Shown here piece after piece: positions 13,325-25,052 of a stretch of 64,000 nucleotides of DNA. The stretch is from the NCBI GenBank assembly GCA_029204225.1, contig CM055105.1, positions 14,704,221 to 14,768,220 of the forward strand, in the 5' to 3' direction. Position 1 is the first letter of the stretch; each line of letters opens with the position of its first letter. Under the pieces are notes generated by a model. It ran no database searches. It was not told where the DNA came from and worked only from the letters and a program-made list of their open reading frames with translations. The position numbers were made by a program, and so were the translations under genes. The DNA is from Diphasiastrum complanatum (lineage: Eukaryota > Streptophyta > Lycopodiopsida > Lycopodiales > Lycopodiaceae).

Positions 13325-15410
13325 ATCCACGCTATGTCGTTACTTGACGATTCATTGCATAATCTTGGTTTACTATCTCAAAACTCATATGCCTTCAACT
13401 TAGGAGATCAATGCTCTTTTTCATGGGGCTCCGAAATCACCAGAAAGTATGAACCCACTCCAAAGTCTTTCATTGGAAATTTCCTTGCTTACTTTTGGAA
13501 GCAAATATCAACTAAAACCGGGCTTCACCTAAATCTCGTCTATACTCCTAAATGGAAGAAATTGGACTGCACAAGTTCAATCCACTCGTAACTTAATTCC
13601 ACGTCTCTTATTTGCACATGCAGGAGCTTATCTCAAATAATTGCACTCATGGTCCGGTAGAATGTGCACCTAATCCAAAGGAAGGTGGCAACAATTATCA
13701 TCTTGGTTACAAGAAATTTTTTGGCATTTGATGTTTTTGGAGAATAGCACATGAAAAAAGTAAGAGGAAAGTGCGCACAAATTAAATTTGAGATTTGTTC
13801 AAGAATTGTCTGAGGATAGTGTGTAGAGGAGCTTCTATCTCAACTGTACATGGACATGCACACTATTGCAAATGCAGACTTTTCAGGTTGGATGATCTTT
13901 GACACCCCAAATGGCATTCAACCTACAGCTTAACTGAACCCATTTGATAGGTTTACCATAGGACAAAAATGATGGTCGAAGAAGAGATGGATGAAACGCC
14001 ATATATCTGCATGAAGTAGGCAGGAAGTATCACCACAATATTCTCTTTTGTTTGCTTTTCAACATCATGTCAAATTGGATAATCTATTTAATTCCTTTGG
14101 GATGATATTTTAACTTTGCATCTAGATGTTATGGCAAGTTGAAGTTCATATCATGTTGTTGAATAAGCAGTTTGTTGTTCAATCCAAATGGTTCAATAAT
14201 GTCCATTAGTTTTACATTTGAATTCTTGAGATTCCACATGGACAAAATATCATCATGATCAAAACTCAATACAAGAACTAGTGAGCTTGAACTAATCATC
14301 TTTGGAAATAACAGATGATACCCGGAGTGAATATTCGTTTCCAATAAAATAAAGTGAATGAGACGTTTGCAAAAAATGATGATATCCATTTCACTCAAAC
14401 TTTCTCCACGCATTTTTTTGTACATTATCACATTCAATAATATTGCTATCTTCAATACATTGAACCACAAACCGGAAACTCTAATAAATTGAATCTACAA
14501 GTGTTTGCTCTAAGTCACTACTATAACAATTCACAGTTTGTATTTTATAAACTTCACTGCCTTCCATTGTGCACTCTATATTGATTGTGAAACATTCATA
14601 TAGATCAGTTTTACCCTTGTTTGTAAATTCCATTTCACAAGAAGTCTTAGGCAAGTCTTCTCATTGAATGTGACGTATTACTTTTTTGGATATCAAGGAA
14701 GACATGGTCTTTGAGTGATTTATCTCTTTCACAACTTCATTGTCTGAACTGGCCTTTGTATTGCTCAATTGAACTTCAATATTTGGAACCAGTGCATTAT
14801 CTTCAGAATTCTCCACATTGACTTTGTTATCCTCAATTGATTTTTGGTGTCCTTGCAGTGACATTGAAAACACATTAATATTTTTTTTTGTTCGAATCGA
14901 GTTGGGAATTATGTTAACGTTATCAATCTTGTGCACACTCTGTAGCACTGCATAAAGAATGATTGGCCATTTCTTGTGGATTCAATAGGAAATCAAGAGC
15001 TGCTAATGAAGTTGGCTAATCCATTTGCTGAAAAAGCTTTTCCATTGTTGGTAACTATTATTCTTCATCACTTTGCACTTCAAATTCATTCATTTGACGA
15101 TATTGATGAAGAATTGTCTTTATCATCATTTTGCATTTCCAATTCGAAGACTTATCAGAATCACTTGAATTGATTTCTTTTTTTTCTGAATTAGTAGCCT
15201 TTTCCACTTGTATCTACACCTAATCTTTCATAATAGGCATTTCCTCATGATCACCATCATTTTGATTCCCATGATCTGGTTCTAACTGGTTTCCAATGTT
15301 AACCAGTCCTTCTTCATTGGCATCAATGTGCTCTCTTCACTTAAATATAATTATTCGATCTTCGAAAGCTTTTCTTCACGATTGATAGAAAATCATATTA
15401 AATAGTCTAA
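13325..15410 (-). mobile_element. Repeat element, inverted copy of 40,140-41,775
   Basis: Blocks at 13,325-13,612, 14,115-14,950 and 15,170-15,410 are reverse-complement matches to the 40-41.8 kb region. This copy has about 500 bp (13,615-14,115) that the other lacks, and lacks about 170 bp that the other has. Open frames at 14,129-14,470 and 14,661-14,948 (minus) pair with the plus-strand frames of the other copy; the first shares GESLSEMDIII and LLFPKMISSSSLV. I do not recognise the protein. By its place beside a gag-like stretch in the other copy, it may belong to an LTR retrotransposon. Confidence 0.6.
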
Positions 15411-16310
15411 TGTGCATGAGGTTGGCATGGATGCTTCTATAATTGTCTAGAGCTTTGGTTGGAGCCAATCAAGAAAGTATCGAATATAAGATAATTCATT
15501 CAACAAATAGCGTGGAGTCAAGATTCTAATAGATATGTTGTAAGAAGATACTAACTAAATCCGTGTCAAAGAATGCCACTGCTTGAAATTGTCTTGACTA
15601 AAGAGTTGTATGCATTCACTCCTGAAGATTCTCCAATTCCATTCCACGAGATTTTGAACATGTTGCCACCAATATTTGACAAATTTCGTAAAGTACAATG
15701 ATGTGAAAGTAATTGTGTCAAAAAATCGAGGTTGTGTCACAAAAGAAGTAATAGTCCATGAAAATCAACCATTCACTTGTTTCCATTGAATGGTTTTGAC
15801 AATCTTTGGTTCATATTTATAATTAATGGTCTTAGACCAAGCAAGCCCTACATTAGTCAAGAGACTATTACAAAAGCTGCACAACTTTGGTGCAATTATG
15901 GACAATGTACAAGTTTAACCTTTTAGACTAACTGTGATTTACTATTTCAATATTCTAAAGGTTGAGAATTAGAAACTATTTTCAACCTTTAGAATTTTTA
16001 AAAGCTGTTAAACTTTCTACATCATGATTCCTCATGGTCTTACAATACACATGCCATGGAATAGGATTTACTTATAATGGTATGACATGGCCACACCCAG
16101 AAAAAGTCAGCTTTCTATAAAATTGCCCAAGCTGGGTTTACAACTGAATTTACAAAAGGAATTACATGTCTTTTGAAGCCAAATTTGGACTCAATGTTGC
16201 GAATTTGAAATGTGCCAATACTCACTAATACATTACAAGTCCTACACTGATGGCCACTACAACTACTCATCAATATCAGCTTGCACCTTCATCAGATAAT
16301 TTGGACAAGT
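15410..16310. other. Spacer, possible gag-like relic
   Basis: A 61-codon minus-strand frame (15,555-15,740) is Trp-rich (KYWWQHV, EWNWRIF, KQWHSL), loosely like the W-rich region of retrotransposon Gag, but too short to assign. Nothing else is recognised. Confidence 0.25.
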
Positions 16311-16311
16311 A

Positions 16312-18391
16312 TTATTTGATGTGTGCCACTGATATTTCCAAAATAGATATTGGTTTTTTCACAGTATAGTCGTGTGCTTTAATTGTTTTTTTCATCTTTG
16401 ATTTCCATGCATGAATAGTATCTACATCCATATATTGTGGTCTGTCATTGTTCGGAATCCATTCTTTCTCTAGGCAATTTTTGTGCAGCTCCGAGTTGTG
16501 AACTTGTCTCTGGTTTCTACGTCGTTGATTAAATTTTGGTTCATACCACAATGCTTTAAATGTTGCAGACAAGCCTTTTAATTTTTTCTTCACTTTGACA
16601 ACTTTTGCCACCCAAATAGGTATGGAACCCTCCACAACTTTTTCATCTGGAGGCCATATTGCAACAAACTTGTCCAACACAATTTCTCTGCATGGGATGA
16701 ATTCAACCAGTTGAAAGTGGTTGGCAAGGATTGTAGCCAAAAAGCTTATTGGCTATACATTGATCCTGACAACATCTTTTGTTTGGAAAGATATTCGACA
16801 AGTTTTGTGGTTTCAACCCATATTCATCATTGCGATCCTTGTATTCTGGAAACTTTTGGCTCATGAACCGCAAATAATCAATAAATGACATTATTCCTTT
16901 CATTTCATCTGGATCCAGATCCTTCGTGAATGCTAGAAAAATGGCTTTATCTTTTGAAGGTACACATTGCAACAATTTGAAAGGTTCACTCCATGCATTG
17001 TCTCCATCATTAGAATAGTATTTCCATTGCATGGTTGGCTCGCCATTCATCATTTGAAAACAAAAATAGTGAGGATTGGTGTGTCCTTCTAAGCCATCAT
17101 TTCCTTGAGCAATACAAGGATCTATAAATTGTTTCCAGTCTACCATTCGTTCCAGTATTTCCACTTCAGTGCTTTTAATACGACCGCCACTTATCTTTTC
17201 ACCAATTTGTGCTAGCATATTTGGCATTGTATGAATTGAGTGCAACTTCAAAGCCCTGGATATGACACTGAATACCTGATCTATGTCTTCATGTGTGTGG
17301 CCAACCAAAAGAAATCCCATTTCTACCTTTTGAAAGATGTTATATGCCACTAACATACAACAAAGACCAAAAATAAATTTGTTCTTATTCTCCCTCCAAC
17401 AATTGTCATCTTGAATACGTAAGATCGGAGGTAAGTTACCACGTGATGCGTGTACCTTTATTAGTGCTCACATTATTGATGCGGCAACTTGATTGCTATC
17501 GTGAGCATGCAAGGTATCAATCCAAACATCACAGAGCAACTTGAATCCATGAACCAATACCCGACAAACATGTGTTTTCAAAAATCGATTGCCCTCTAGT
17601 CTGGGAGGAGTCTTGTTGAAACGGGGTAATGTTGTTGTATTTGGATCCATTACATCAATGATAAGACACAGGGAGTGTTCAGGATGGGATCTTGACTCTT
17701 CTTTCTAATATGTATACAATTTTCTAGAATCGAAAACATGATGTAGATGACGACCTCTCAATGCAATATAGCAATCATGCATCATGTTGTCAGGAGTTGT
17801 CTCTATTGCATTTTTAAGGTCGTCACATGTTTTGAATTTGGACATTCTTTGTCTTGTTGGAATCTTGACATGTCCAAACTCTTGTTTCCACATCTTGTAG
17901 AGCGTGGTTCTTGAAACTTCAGGAATACATGTGTCTTTAAGTTGTGTGTTTTTAGTTTTGAAGATGTCATGTTTATGCATGTCGAGTGGGAGATGATGTT
18001 CGCAAATAACAGTGTCATCTTTTGATTTATGTTGCAGATGTGGTTGAGGCAATGCATGCTTTTCCATAATCCCACGCATTATGGCCAACCCTTTCGAAGA
18101 ATGTCCATGCTGCTTGAATGTGCCGGTGTTTCCATGAAACTTGTACACAATGGAATAACGTGCCTCAACAATTACTTGCCAAAACATTCCATGGGATATT
18201 CCCGATAGACTCTGATATGCTTTTATGCATATAGCTTTACCATCCAATGTAGGTTTGAAACGCAATTTGGGTTCCTCCAAAATATCAAACATTGCATCTG
18301 ACTTTTTTCGTCTATGAAAAAAACATTTGAACATCTGCAATAATTGATTATGGTTGTCAGCTCCTCGTTTTCTCCACACACCTAGTCGCAA
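16312..18391 (-). pseudogene. Transposon protein with VGHTHEDIDQ motif (DUF7869-like family), copy 1
   Basis: The minus-strand pieces in order are 18,391-17,705 (KAYQSLSGISHGMFWQVI; then MWKQEFGHVKI..RMSKFKTCDDL), 17,650-17,468, 17,356-16,703 (VEMGFLLVGHTHEDIDQVFS near its start, plus coordinates about 17,280-17,310) and 16,740-16,312 (KFVAIWPPDEK..PIWVAKVVKV, a C-terminal beta-rich segment). I recall this order from a family of transposase-like proteins labelled DUF7869 in databases, found in plants, insects and cnidarians. Conserved Asp/Glu/His residues suggest an RNase H-fold nuclease, but no activity is known to me. The DGMDQ block of copy 2 is not seen here. Stops and frame changes make this copy defective. 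Confidence 0.55.
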
Positions 18392-18406
18392 GTCTTCAGA
18401 TTCTTT

Positions 18407-19442
18407 TTAGGTAATTTGTCGAATGCACAACTTACTACAACATGGTTGCATCAATGTTTCCCTTATATTTTTTGACAATAAAGCATATTTTGTCTTTTTT
18501 GGTGCAACATAAGCAAGCACACGTTTTTTTTTTAGACTCTGAGTAGTTCCAAAGGATGTTGAATCTACTTGAGGCTCTCTTTGTAGATCTTCCAAAAGTT
18601 CATCTGCTTGTGACCATCTTGATCTTGCAGGATCGTTTGTCATATTAGCATCATGTAATATGTTGATTGTGTAATCATGTTCATCGAAATCGAATTCCGA
18701 AATTACGTCGGGTGGATGCATTTGCACTTGCGAAAATTGACGATTTTGGTGTACGCTTTGTTTGAATGTTGATTTCAGAATGACGTCTTTTATTTTTGTT
18801 GTTATCAAGAGCCTCTCCAACATCCTCCACACCTGTAAAAATATTTGAGTCATATTCTGATGCAGATATATTAGTGCGAGTAACCACATCCTTGACGTAT
18901 GTCAAGATATCCAAATTATAGCTACTTACAAACAAAATCATTGTTTGATTTTGCATATAGGAAGGATCTCCGTCATCTGTCATCGCATTCGCAATATTTT
19001 CTTTTGTTGTAATTGAAGTCACCTTCACAATAACAAGTAAGTTTTTTTCACTGGGATAGTAGCCTTTGAATTTAGCAGTGAAAACTACTACCCCTTCAAA
19101 ATCCATACAATCAACAATGTCATCAATGTTGTATAATGGACACTTGGTAAGAACGAGTTCATTCATTTTAAGAATATATGCATTATCTCACAAGATTTTT
19201 TTTGCAATGACATTGATGGAAATATAGTTGTAAACGTCTCCTAGGTGATCAAAATCGTTGTGAGGGTATGCCAAAGGACAATCTATTTTAAACACCTTTG
19301 AAATTAGAACCATACTTTTATCTGTACCAACTTCTCTGAAAAAACATGTTCCACTTGATTCAGCAGTTAAGACATTTCCAAATGCAACCACTTCTTTCCG
19401 AAAAAATAAAACAACTGGAACATCTTCTCTCGAGCAGTCCAT
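18407..19442 (-). pseudogene. N-terminal part or accessory gene of the 16-19 kb element
   Basis: Three minus-strand frames lie here. 19,442-19,188 encodes a DUF8039-like domain (KEVVAFG..; KVFKIDCPLAYPH) homologous to 7,563-7,790. 19,166-18,681 has alternating hydrophobic strands and then a basic tail. 18,889-18,407 is acidic and ends Cys-rich (QPCCSKLC). They are co-oriented with the DUF7869-like relic and are probably exons of the same element. The combination of a DUF8039-like domain with the VGHTHEDIDQ family is inferred from adjacency only. Confidence 0.4.
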
Positions 19443-19559
19443 GTAGTGACCCTGAAAAAAATCATAGGTACACTTTATGTTAGGATTTGCAATGCTATTG
19501 GAAGTATAATTAGCAAAATTATCAAGTTATAATAAATTTGTATAATAAACAAAATTATG

Positions 19560-19810
19560 AAACTGTAACAAAATTATGAAACCTCAACCCTTAGCTCTTG
19601 GCCCGTAGCTAGTGGCCCTTAACTCATAGCCCTTAGCCCATAGCCGTTGGCCGTTGGCCCGTACCCCTAGGCCCTTAGCCTTAGCATTTTGCCCTTAATT
19701 TGTAGCCCTTGGCCCTTGCATTTGGCCCTTACCCCTAGGCCCTAGCCCCTAGGCCCTTAGTCCTTAAACCTAGCCCTTGTCCCTTGGTCCATAGCCCCTA
19801 GTCCTTGACT
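19560..19810. repeat. Degenerate CCCTTAG minisatellite
   Basis: About 250 bp of irregular 7-10 bp units such as GCCCTTAG, GGCCCTTAG and CCCCTAGG. It resembles an eroded relative of the plant telomere unit CCCTAAA but does not match it. Confidence 0.7.
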
Positions 19811-20480
19811 TTTTTATATGTTTTGTGAACTTTTTATCTTGACTTTTTTATATGTTTTGTGAACTATTGTATTTATTTAAGGTCTTTTACTAGTTTACAA
19901 TTCTATTTTTTATGTTTTTTTAATTAAAGTTAAATCCTTTCAACGCTTTCTAGATTTTTTTTTGTAGAGTGCAAGTTCTTTAGAGGGTTTAAGTTTGTAC
20001 ACTATTTTGTTTTATTTATTTTTATGATTTCTTTTGTGTTATTTTTTGATTTTTTTGAAAATTTATTTTTTTTGACACTATTTATTTTTTTTGATTTTTT
20101 AATGTTTTTTTGGGTTTTTTCAAAAAATTTATTTTATTGACACTTTTTTTTTTTTTGAATTTTACTCTATTTTGTGTTTTTTTTATTCTATGATTTTTTT
20201 ATTTTATTTTTTTGATTTTTGCGGAAATTTATTTATTTTTGATATTATTTTGTTTTTTTTAAGGTTTTTTTAGTTTTTTATGTTTTTTCTAGTTTATTTA
20301 ACTTTTTGATTTTTTTTGAGATTATTTATATAAAATGGTGTTTTTTTGCAATTTTTTACAATATTTTGTCTTTTGAGATTGTTTTTACCATTCTAATCTT
20401 ATTTATCATTTTTTATGCTTGTTTTTTTGTTTTCTTAAGATTATTTTTTGATCTTTTATAATATTTTGAACTCTCTTGGT
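19810..20480. repeat. T-rich low-complexity stretch
   Basis: Long runs of T with scattered G and A and the recurring words TTTTTTGATTTTT and TTTTATG. No coding potential is seen. Confidence 0.7.
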
Positions 20481-20604
20481 TTTTTTGATTTTCATATTTT
20501 TTTCCTACTTTTGTATCAGCAAGTTCATGGAAAGGATCAGGAGAAAGGAGAGCACAATTGAAGCACTTAATAATCCCATAAGCATTTGGTGCAACATTGA
20601 CACT

Positions 20605-20608
20605 TTCC

Positions 20609-20700
<92 letters not shown>

Positions 20701-20830
20701 TCCATTTGTCCCATAAGTGATGGAGAAAAACTGATTCTTGAATTCTTATTGGGCCACTCGTGCCCTGAAACGTATTTGAAGTGCATTTAAAATATTATGA
20801 AATGTGGTTGAAAGTCACATGGCTCTAGAA

Positions 20831-20899
<69 letters not shown>

Positions 20900-21035
20900 T
20901 ATCCATTTGTCCCATAAGTGATGGAGAAAAACTGATTCTTGAATTCTTATTGGGCCACTCGTGCCCTGAAACGTATTTGAAGTGCATTTAAAATATTATG
21001 AAATGTGGTTGAAAGTCACATGGCTCTAGAAATTT
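20605..21035 (+). repeat. Tandem duplication, 201-bp period, with (TA)n(GA)n
   Basis: The unique segment starting TCCATTTGTCCCATAAG at 20,701 recurs at 20,902 apparently without change for about 130 bp. Each copy is preceded by a TA run and then a GA run (20,611-20,698 and 20,835-20,899), the two runs differing in length. Confidence 0.9.
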
Positions 21036-21258
21036 CTAGAATGAGAAAATTTACGAAACAACTAGAAAGATAACGAAGTCTCTAGAAAGAGCAAAACAGA
21101 GGAGGAAAGAGATTGATCGGAGGGAGAGCGCGAGGAGTGAGATTGATAGTGAGAGCCGTAGATGCTGCTTGTTGCTAGAAGAGAATGACAGATAATCAGG
21201 AAAGAGAGGAGGAGGATGGCTTATGAGAGAGAGAGAGCGCGCGCAGGGAGTGATTTAT

Positions 21259-21662
<404 letters not shown>

Positions 21663-21676
21663 TTTTTGTGTGGAGT

Positions 21677-21693
21677 TTTTAGGGTTAGGGTTA
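21677..21693 (+). repeat. Short telomere-like motif
   Basis: TTTAGGGTTAGGGTTA just after the GA array, followed by another TTTAGGGTT. This is too short for an interstitial telomere and may act as a telo-box. Confidence 0.5.
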
Positions 21694-21980
21694 CATTTTT
21701 AGGGTTCTTGGGAGTGACAATAGCGATAATGTGAGGTGTTGGAAAACTTGATAATAGCAAAAAAACATAAATAAACTCCCCCCTACAATGTTTATTTACA
21801 TTGTCTTTTGAAATATTTAGGCTTTCTTATATCAGAGTGAATTACAACCTGCTTCAAATTCTTTTGCTCCTACAATATGGTAAATTTTTTTGCTTTCTCC
21901 ATGCCTTTTTAGTTAAATCTAATCTTCTAAGTTTGTCGAGGGAGAAGTTAAAAAAAAACCTTTGTTTTAAATCTTTCCCA

Positions 21981-22605
21981 CACCCCACCCGCCGCAGGGG
22001 CGGGGGGGGGGGGGGGGGGGGGGGGGGGGGTGAACATTAGTGAAAATGCCTTTGCGAAAATATTCATTAATGTTCCTCCCCCCCGCCCACCCTCCACGAC
22101 GGGTGGGCGAGGGGGTGGAGGAAGAATTTATAAAAAAGCATGCCTACCTTCGCGACAATTTCGTGAAGGCAGGCTTTGCGAAATTGCCTTCGCAAAAATT
22201 TCGCGATGCCTGTTGCTATTGCGAAATTTTCACGGAGCTTGCTTTACGCGAAAATTTTGCAAAGGCTTCGCGAAGGCATCGCGAAATTTTCGCGATGGCA
22301 GGCTTCGCGAAAATTTCGCGAAGGCATCACAAAGCCTTCGCAAAAAAAAAAAAAATTGTAGCTGGAGGGGGCAATTAAAAAAAAAAATGGCAGGTGGGGA
22401 GGGCTAGAAATTTAAAATAAGAACTTTTTTTTGAATTCCCCGCCCACCCGCATTGGCGGGTGGGCGGGGGGAGGTCTTCTAATAAAAAAAACTTTTTCTA
22501 ATATTCCCCCCGGGTGGGTGCGGGTGGGCGGGGGGAGGTCTTCTAATAAAAAAAACTTTTTCTAATATCCCCCCCGTGCCACCCACCCGACGGGTGGGCG
22601 GGGGG
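21981..22605. repeat. GC hairpin repeats of CCCGCCCACCCG type plus (G)29
   Basis: Five units pair CCC(C)GCCCACCCG with its inverse CGGGTGGGCGGGG across a 2-8 bp loop: about 21,980-22,030 (with a 29-G run at 22,002-22,030), 22,076-22,120, 22,438-22,472, 22,500-22,536 and 22,569-22,602. The last three are direct repeats with the linker GGAGGTCTTCTAATAAAA. The G-rich strand could also form quadruplexes. Confidence 0.75.
22147..22341. repeat. Array of TTCGCGAA palindromes
   Basis: About ten variants of TTCGCGAA/TTCGCAAA occur in words such as GCGAAATTTTCGCGATGG and GAAGGC, many centred on TCGCGA. The array is CpG-rich in an AT-rich region. Open frames through it on three frames are by-products of the repeat. 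Confidence 0.75.
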
Positions 22606-22719
22606 ATTTAACCTTTTCTTAAATTTAGAAAATTTAATTTAATAGGGCGGGGGGTTTTAAAAACTCTTTTTCTAATTTAAAAACCTTAATCACATATGAG
22701 ATATTATATGGTTATATAT

Positions 22720-22737
22720 TCATATATATATACATAA

Positions 22738-22773
<36 letters not shown>

Positions 22774-22815
22774 CATAAACTCATATATATATTTTCATAT
22801 ATATAATATATATAT
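22720..22815. repeat. (TA)n low-complexity stretch
   Basis: ATATAT runs interrupted by CATATATA words. Confidence 0.9.
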
Positions 22816-22859
22816 TAAAGACTTTATGTGTTTGTTTTCTCATACGAATGTTGTTTATA

Positions 22860-25052
22860 TGATGAGCATCTTTCTACGCAGCAGAAGAGACTGTCCTCAT
22901 GCCCGTTGGTGATGCGAATCCAATTTTCTTTACAAAGGCATGGAAAATTGTTCAGAAGCCTAGTTCCAACGGGCAATACATGAAAGTCTTCGTCGTTGTC
23001 TCCAAAGTATCAGTTGGTGAGCCTGGATTTTTTATGGAGGATGTTGAAACTATAGGTGTGGTGCGGGCAATTATAATGTCTGAAACCATGTTGATTGAAA
23101 GGGTTGAATTCATGACCCGGGGTTCTAATGGAGAAGAACGCCATTTTGTTCTGTCTTGCTCAGATACAGTACATTATATGGAAGCACCCGAAATTCATGA
23201 CTCAACTGGTGCATTGCGTAGATATCATGGAAATTTACTCGATGGGATGATTGCTCTTCAAAACTTGCATGAAATGATGCGAGAACGTGATGAAACAATG
23301 ATGGAGTCAATGAATGTATGAGACAAGCATATGTATTGAATTGAGTCAAAGAATATTTGTCGAATAAACTTCTTTGTTGATCTAAATCACTTGTTAACAT
23401 ACATGGTCACATTTTATGATATAACCTTAGAAAAGATGAATAGTAAAATAATCATAGTACTTAAGTTAGATGAGTCAGAAATTGTGAAAGGGCAGAAGAT
23501 GGAGAGAGTTAGTATAACTCTCATGAATGGTGCACTATCACAAACAGTGGACCGAGGAGACTTCACAAACAGTGTCCAATCCGAAAATGATATCTAGTGG
23601 TTGGCAGATTTTCAGGTAATTATTTTTTTTATTAACTAAGTTTTATTCCTTACCTTGTTCATAATTCATATTTAACTAGATTGGTTTTATTCATTGGACA
23701 AGTACTAAAGGAGAATCACGATATATTATCATGGATATTCTCTAGGACATCTTACCCTCGGATCATCAAGGACCATATGGAAGGAGGATTTCTCAAAGTT
23801 CTAGAAGTTGGAGTCTTCAAAGTTGAATGGCACTTAGCTGGTGATTTAAAAACATTGCAATGCATGTATAATGTCTCTCACGGTGCTACATTTAAACATC
23901 CTTGTTTATACTTGATGAAAATGGCAAAAGATGTAACTAGAAGTATAGAAATTACTAGAGAAGATGCAGATCCAAACTGGAAGCCAATATTGCCTATTTC
24001 CTTGAAAATGTGCATGTCTGCACTCTTCATACAGAAGTTAGGATAATAGAAAAGCTAGTTTATTTTCATATAATTTTTGCATGGAATAGTAAGTCGGCGT
24101 CAGTTGCAAAGAAATCTATTTGTCGGTTAGAAGATGTTTTATCAAAAACAAAACTGCATAAGGGACATGTCAAAATACAAAAAGAAGAAAAGCTTTATGG
24201 AAAGTTAGGAAATATGCCAACTAAGGCAAGCATCAGAGGAGCAAAAGCATGTCGATTCCTATCAAACCATATTGGTAAGGCTTCAAGCATTCAACACTCA
24301 GTCTGGAAAGAAATCGTTGTTGCCACTGAAGACTTAGGAGTGACCGGTAAATCAAGATTATTGAAAGTTGATGTATGGAGAAAGCTTGACAATATGATTA
24401 AGATATTAAGAAAAGACAAATTTTTTGATATTGATAAGAGAGTTCTACAAAAACATTGTGTCGATTTTGTTGATGCAGTATCAAAAGCATGGGGAGAAGA
24501 TCACATCACTCATTACATGGTTAGTATGCATGCTCAGAGCAGCTTTCGATTCACCAATATATTTTGTTCCAAGTCTAGGACTGACATTACCATTTTGACA
24601 TGTGGAGCACATACTAAGAGATCATACATCATTTTTTGCAAGCACATATGGAAGCCTAAGTGTCTGGTCATCACAAGGGATGGAGAGGTCACATTGGCAA
24701 GCACAGGCAACATTTCATCGAAATACACAACATGGAGGAACCAATGAATAATGAAACTATATTTGCCAATTATTTCAATGGTTCTACCGTAGAGTTCAAA
24801 TTCGACAGATCACAAAATATTCAAATTACGACAAATTCAGAAAAGCTTGCAAATTCATTGAGCACCATAGATATTCAGAGATACAAAGTTGCTACAAATG
24901 TAAATTGTATTGACAATTATCAATATATACAAAGTATCATTCAGAGGTATCTGATACATCCTCTTGTCCAATTGTTGTGCTATCATGTAGTAATTCTCTA
25001 TTTGCATATGCATCTAGAAGATGCGCATTGTCCTTGTCAATTCTATATATAA
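22860..25052 (+). pseudogene. Orphan transposase-like gene, RAG1/Transib-like motif order
   Basis: Exon-like frames run 22,899-23,321, 23,391-23,597, 23,681-24,046, 24,010-24,747 and on. The motifs seen in order are: HLAGDLKTLQCMY (about 23,835-23,873); a CLY-x remnant where C-x2-C is expected; VHVCTLHTEVRIIEKL (about 24,007-24,050); ASIRGAKACRFL (about 24,230); HITHYM (about 24,500); and YGSLSVWSSQGMERSHW (about 24,650-24,699). In RAG1 and Transib the catalytic core has, in the same order, a C-x2-C, an LHCD block, a GNFARKL block, zinc-binding His residues and W-x-SEGNE with the catalytic Glu. The alignment is mine, by eye. Known: RAG1-type DDE transposases cut and join DNA. Inferred: this is a distant or convergent member. 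Frame changes near 24,010 and 24,510 and a stop near 24,600 show it is broken. The N-terminal frame (MPVGDANPIFF..) is unrecognised. Confidence 0.35.

Noticed and set aside
22030-22407. Three overlapping plus-strand frames with KFSR/FAKAS repeats
   Set aside because: They are translations of the TTCGCGAA array in three frames.
24534-24728. Minus-strand frame opposite the 22.9-25 kb gene
   Set aside because: It is a shadow of the plus-strand coding sequence.
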